Below, in pieces: positions 61,966-64,000 of a DNA stretch of 64,000 bases. A model generated the notes under the pieces. That model did not search any database, had not been told where the DNA came from, and was given only the letters and a program-made list of their open reading frames with translations. This DNA is from Avoscillospira_A sp052117125 (GTDB lineage: Bacteria; Bacillota; Clostridia; Oscillospirales; Oscillospiraceae), in assembly GCF_052117125.1 (NCBI RefSeq), contig NZ_JBQKJT010000008.1, forward strand, positions 62,001 to 126,000, read 5' to 3'. Both the position numbers and the translations under genes were made by a program. Each line of letters opens with the position of its first letter. Position 1 is the stretch's first letter.

Positions 61966-64000
61966 ATGAAAAAGCTGACCAGCCTGCTGCTGAGTCTGGC
62001 GGTACTGGCCACGGCAGTTCTGCCTGTGGCGGCGGCCACCGACCAGCGGCTCACCCAAGTAACCCAAGCCGTCAAGGAAACGCTGTCCATTGACGACGGC
62101 TACGACACCTTCTATGGGGAACTGGAGGAGACCACGTTCCAGTCCTTCTGGAGCCTCAACTGGGAGGGCGAGGGCCGCTCCCTGCGGGTGTCGGCGTCGG
62201 AGGACGGCACCGTTTATCGCTACAACTACAGCGACTCCACCGGCTCCACCAGTCAAACCCCCTCGTTCCCGGAATACAGTCCCACAGAGGCCCAGACCAT
62301 TGCACAGGAATTCCTGGATACAGTGGTTACCGCTCCCCTGGGCGTCCAACTGGAGGACACAGAGACCACAGGCTCCATGGACAGTGATCGCTATTACTTC
62401 TATGGGAATCTGACGCTCCACGGCTACCCCACCCCCGTGGGATTGTCCGTATCTGTGGACAGCCACACGGGACAGGTTCTCAGTTACCGGCGGGATGACC
62501 GCTATGACGTCTATCTCCCCTACCCTGCCGCCTCGGCAGCTCTGACCGAACCCCAGACCGCCAACGCTTCCAATCTGCTCAAAGGTACTCTGGCGCTGCG
62601 GCTGGAATACGTTCTGGACAACGACAGCGAAACAGCGGTACTCCGCTATCTGCCAGAAGATTCCAACAGCTATTATGTGGATGCCGCTACCGGCCAGCTG
62701 GTGGACCTGACCGCCCTCTATGGCGATCTCAGCAAGGGCGAAGGCACGGACAGTTCCACCGGTGCTACCGCTGAGGACAGCGCCAACAGCGGTCTCACCG
62801 ATTCCGAGCTGGAGGGCATCGCCCAGATGAAAGACGTAAAGGACAAGGACACGCTGGATCAGGCGGTGCGCGCCTACAGCGAGTTGGGTCTCAGCGGCTA
62901 CACCCTCAACAACTGCTCCTATGCCCTGAATCGGGAGACCCAGCAGGTCACGGCCACCCTCCGCTACAGCCGCAGCGGCAATTCCGATGGCCCCGATGCA
63001 GTCAGCACCTCCTATGCGTTCAACCGTTCCGTCACCGTGGATGCCAAAACTGGGGAAATTCTGTCTTCCAGCGGCACATCCTGGGCTGACGAGGACTTCC
63101 AACCCACCGTCTCCCCTGCCGCGGCCCAGGCCAAGGCCGAAGCGTTCCTCCAAAAGCTGTGGGGCGACGACTTCGCCAAATCGGCCCTGTATGACACCCG
63201 GGAAGCCGGTATGGAAGCGGGCCTGCGGGTCCACACCTTCACCTATGCCCAACAGGTGAACGGCTACTTCTTCCCGCAGAACACCCTGACCATCGCCATC
63301 GACGGCCAGACCGGCGACGTTATCAACCTGTACCGGGATTTCGAGGCAGCCCCAACCTTTGACAGCGCCGACGGCATTCTCACCGAAGAAGCAGCCCTGG
63401 ACGCCTGGTTTGCCACCTTTGACGTGGTTCCCGGATACACCCGGGTCCCCGTGGCCCTCAGCGACTACGGCGAGCAATACCGCCCCCTGCTGGACCAGGG
63501 CTACACCTATGTACATGAATTGAAACTGGGCTATACCCTGTCGCAGAAGGACTACTACCTGGGCATCGACGCCAAGAGCGGCGACGCTGTGGCGCCTCCG
63601 GTCACAGAGAATAGCCGCCGCATCACCTACAGCGATATGGAAGGAAGCTGGGGGCAGGACATGGCCCAGGCCCTGGCCGACTACGGTGTGGGCTGGCTGG
63701 GCGGCAAACTGGAGCCCGACAAGCCCCTGACCCAGCTGGACCTGATGGCCCTGCTGCTGAGCACCCGGGGCATTCTGTTGGATCTGGAGGATGCGGACAG
63801 CGCCGACGCGGTCTACGATTACGCCTATGCCATCGGTCTTCTGACCGCGTCGGACCGGAGAGACAGCGCCATTCTGACCCGCGGCGAACTGGTGCAGTAT
63901 CTGCTGGACGCCAACGGCTTTGGTGAGGCAGCCCGACTGCCGGACATCTTCCGGTGTGATTACACAGACGCCGCTTCCATCCCCGATGCACTCTTCGGCT
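61966..64000 (+). CDS. Exported protein with YcdB/YcdC (PepSY-like) repeats, 3' end off the window
   Basis: The ATG at 61966 follows AAGGAGG. A signal peptide (MKKLTSLLLSLAVLATAVLP, cleaved near AAA) is followed by several PepSY/YcdB-type modules, for example VSVDSHTGQVLSYRRDD, YFYGNLTLHGYPTPVGLS, VDAKTGEILSSS and IDGQTGDVINLYRD. From about residue 545 the sequence becomes SLH-like (ITYSDMEGSWGQDMAQALAD), ending open at the window edge after 678 codons. Such proteins are wall-attached in Clostridia; the function is unknown, possibly protease-inhibitor-like. Confidence 0.82.
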   Translation, partial: MKKLTSLLLSLAVLATAVLPVAAATDQRLTQVTQAVKETLSIDDGYDTFYGELEETTFQSFWSLNWEGEGRSLRVSASEDGTVYRYNYSDSTGSTSQTPSFPEYSPTEAQTIAQEFLDTVVTAPLGVQLEDTETTGSMDSDRYYFYGNLTLHGYPTPVGLSVSVDSHTGQVLSYRRDDRYDVYLPYPAASAALTEPQTANASNLLKGTLALRLEYVLDNDSETAVLRYLPEDSNSYYVDAATGQLVDLTALYGDLSKGEGTDSSTGATAEDSANSGLTDSELEGIAQMKDVKDKDTLDQAVRAYSELGLSGYTLNNCSYALNRETQQVTATLRYSRSGNSDGPDAVSTSYAFNRSVTVDAKTGEILSSSGTSWADEDFQPTVSPAAAQAKAEAFLQKLWGDDFAKSALYDTREAGMEAGLRVHTFTYAQQVNGYFFPQNTLTIAIDGQTGDVINLYRDFEAAPTFDSADGILTEEAALDAWFATFDVVPGYTRVPVALSDYGEQYRPLLDQGYTYVHELKLGYTLSQKDYYLGIDAKSGDAVAPPVTENSRRITYSDMEGSWGQDMAQALADYGVGWLGGKLEPDKPLTQLDLMALLLSTRGILLDLEDADSADAVYDYAYAIGLLTASDRRDSAILTRGELVQYLLDANGFGEAARLPDIFRCDYTDAASIPDALFG

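Noticed and set aside
61936..63516. 526-codon minus-strand frame opposite the YcdB-like protein
   Set aside because: The plus strand has a signal peptide, ribosome site and PepSY-type repeats; the minus frame has none.

Overview
The window looks like a chromosome segment of a Gram-positive gut-type anaerobe of the class Clostridia, probably near the Oscillospiraceae/Ruminococcaceae. The grounds are the GC-rich coding DNA with strong AGGAGG-type ribosome sites, S-layer-homology and YcdB/PepSY-like surface proteins, glycyl-radical chemistry, and a BmpA/Nup nucleoside importer. The genus cannot be fixed from sequence alone.

Left part (1-15.3 kb). A truncated SLH surface protein has a structured leader, followed by an odd protein made of two inactive tyrosine-recombinase-like domains plus a winged helix. 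Next is a nucleoside salvage region: a nucleoside ABC importer (BmpA plus NupO/P/Q-like subunits), a GntR regulator, and a Crp-like regulator in one operon with the YjjI/YjjW glycyl-radical pair and phosphopentomutase DeoB. A divergent uridine phosphorylase and an esterase complete it. The importer brings in nucleosides, the phosphorylase gives (deoxy)ribose-1-phosphate, and DeoB makes the 5-phosphate; YjjI/YjjW may act on a related compound.

Centre (15.4-50.1 kb). This is the unusual part: two long minus-strand operons that seem to form one system. The right operon (49.0 to 26.4 kb, with a near-consensus promoter at 49.05 kb) encodes a contractile injection system (CIS): one sheath, two tube-type proteins, a DUF6760-like ORF without a normal start codon, a gpI-like baseplate domain grafted onto long repeats, a PAAR-like DUF4280 protein, a DUF4255 (Pvc16-like) protein, a Pvc15-like AAA+ ATPase and an eCIS-core (DUF4157) putative effector. 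I see no VgrG-like spike, gp25, gpJ/gp6 or tape-measure gene. Mixed in are membrane proteins not typical of a CIS: a pseudokinase-TM-LysM protein, a beta-propeller/Cache/HAMP/degenerate cyclase protein, a MORN protein and a stalk-domain protein. The left operon (26.0 to 15.4 kb) carries an NHLP-type peptide export set (HlyD-like protein and two ABC transporters) that appears disarmed: the C39 peptidase triad is gone and the two ABC proteins have lost complementary ATPase motifs. It also holds a solute-binding lipoprotein, a DUF2156 protein, a propeller/Cache/MFS fusion and a GNAT enzyme. Between the operons, a divergent 74-aa gene resembles a Nif11/NHLP leader with no GG site or core. A LytTR regulator with an in-frame TGA at codon 21 lies just upstream of the CIS promoter.

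Right part (50.1-64 kb). A 4.6-kb integrative element (truncated ParA, DUF6744-like protein, sigma-like HTH protein, excisionase, tyrosine integrase) sits in the 5' end of ychF between 20-bp direct repeats. Housekeeping genes follow: ychF, lysA, an ABC-F ATPase, a DUF1801 protein, the KtrB/KtrA potassium uptake pair, and a truncated YcdB/SLH-like surface protein.
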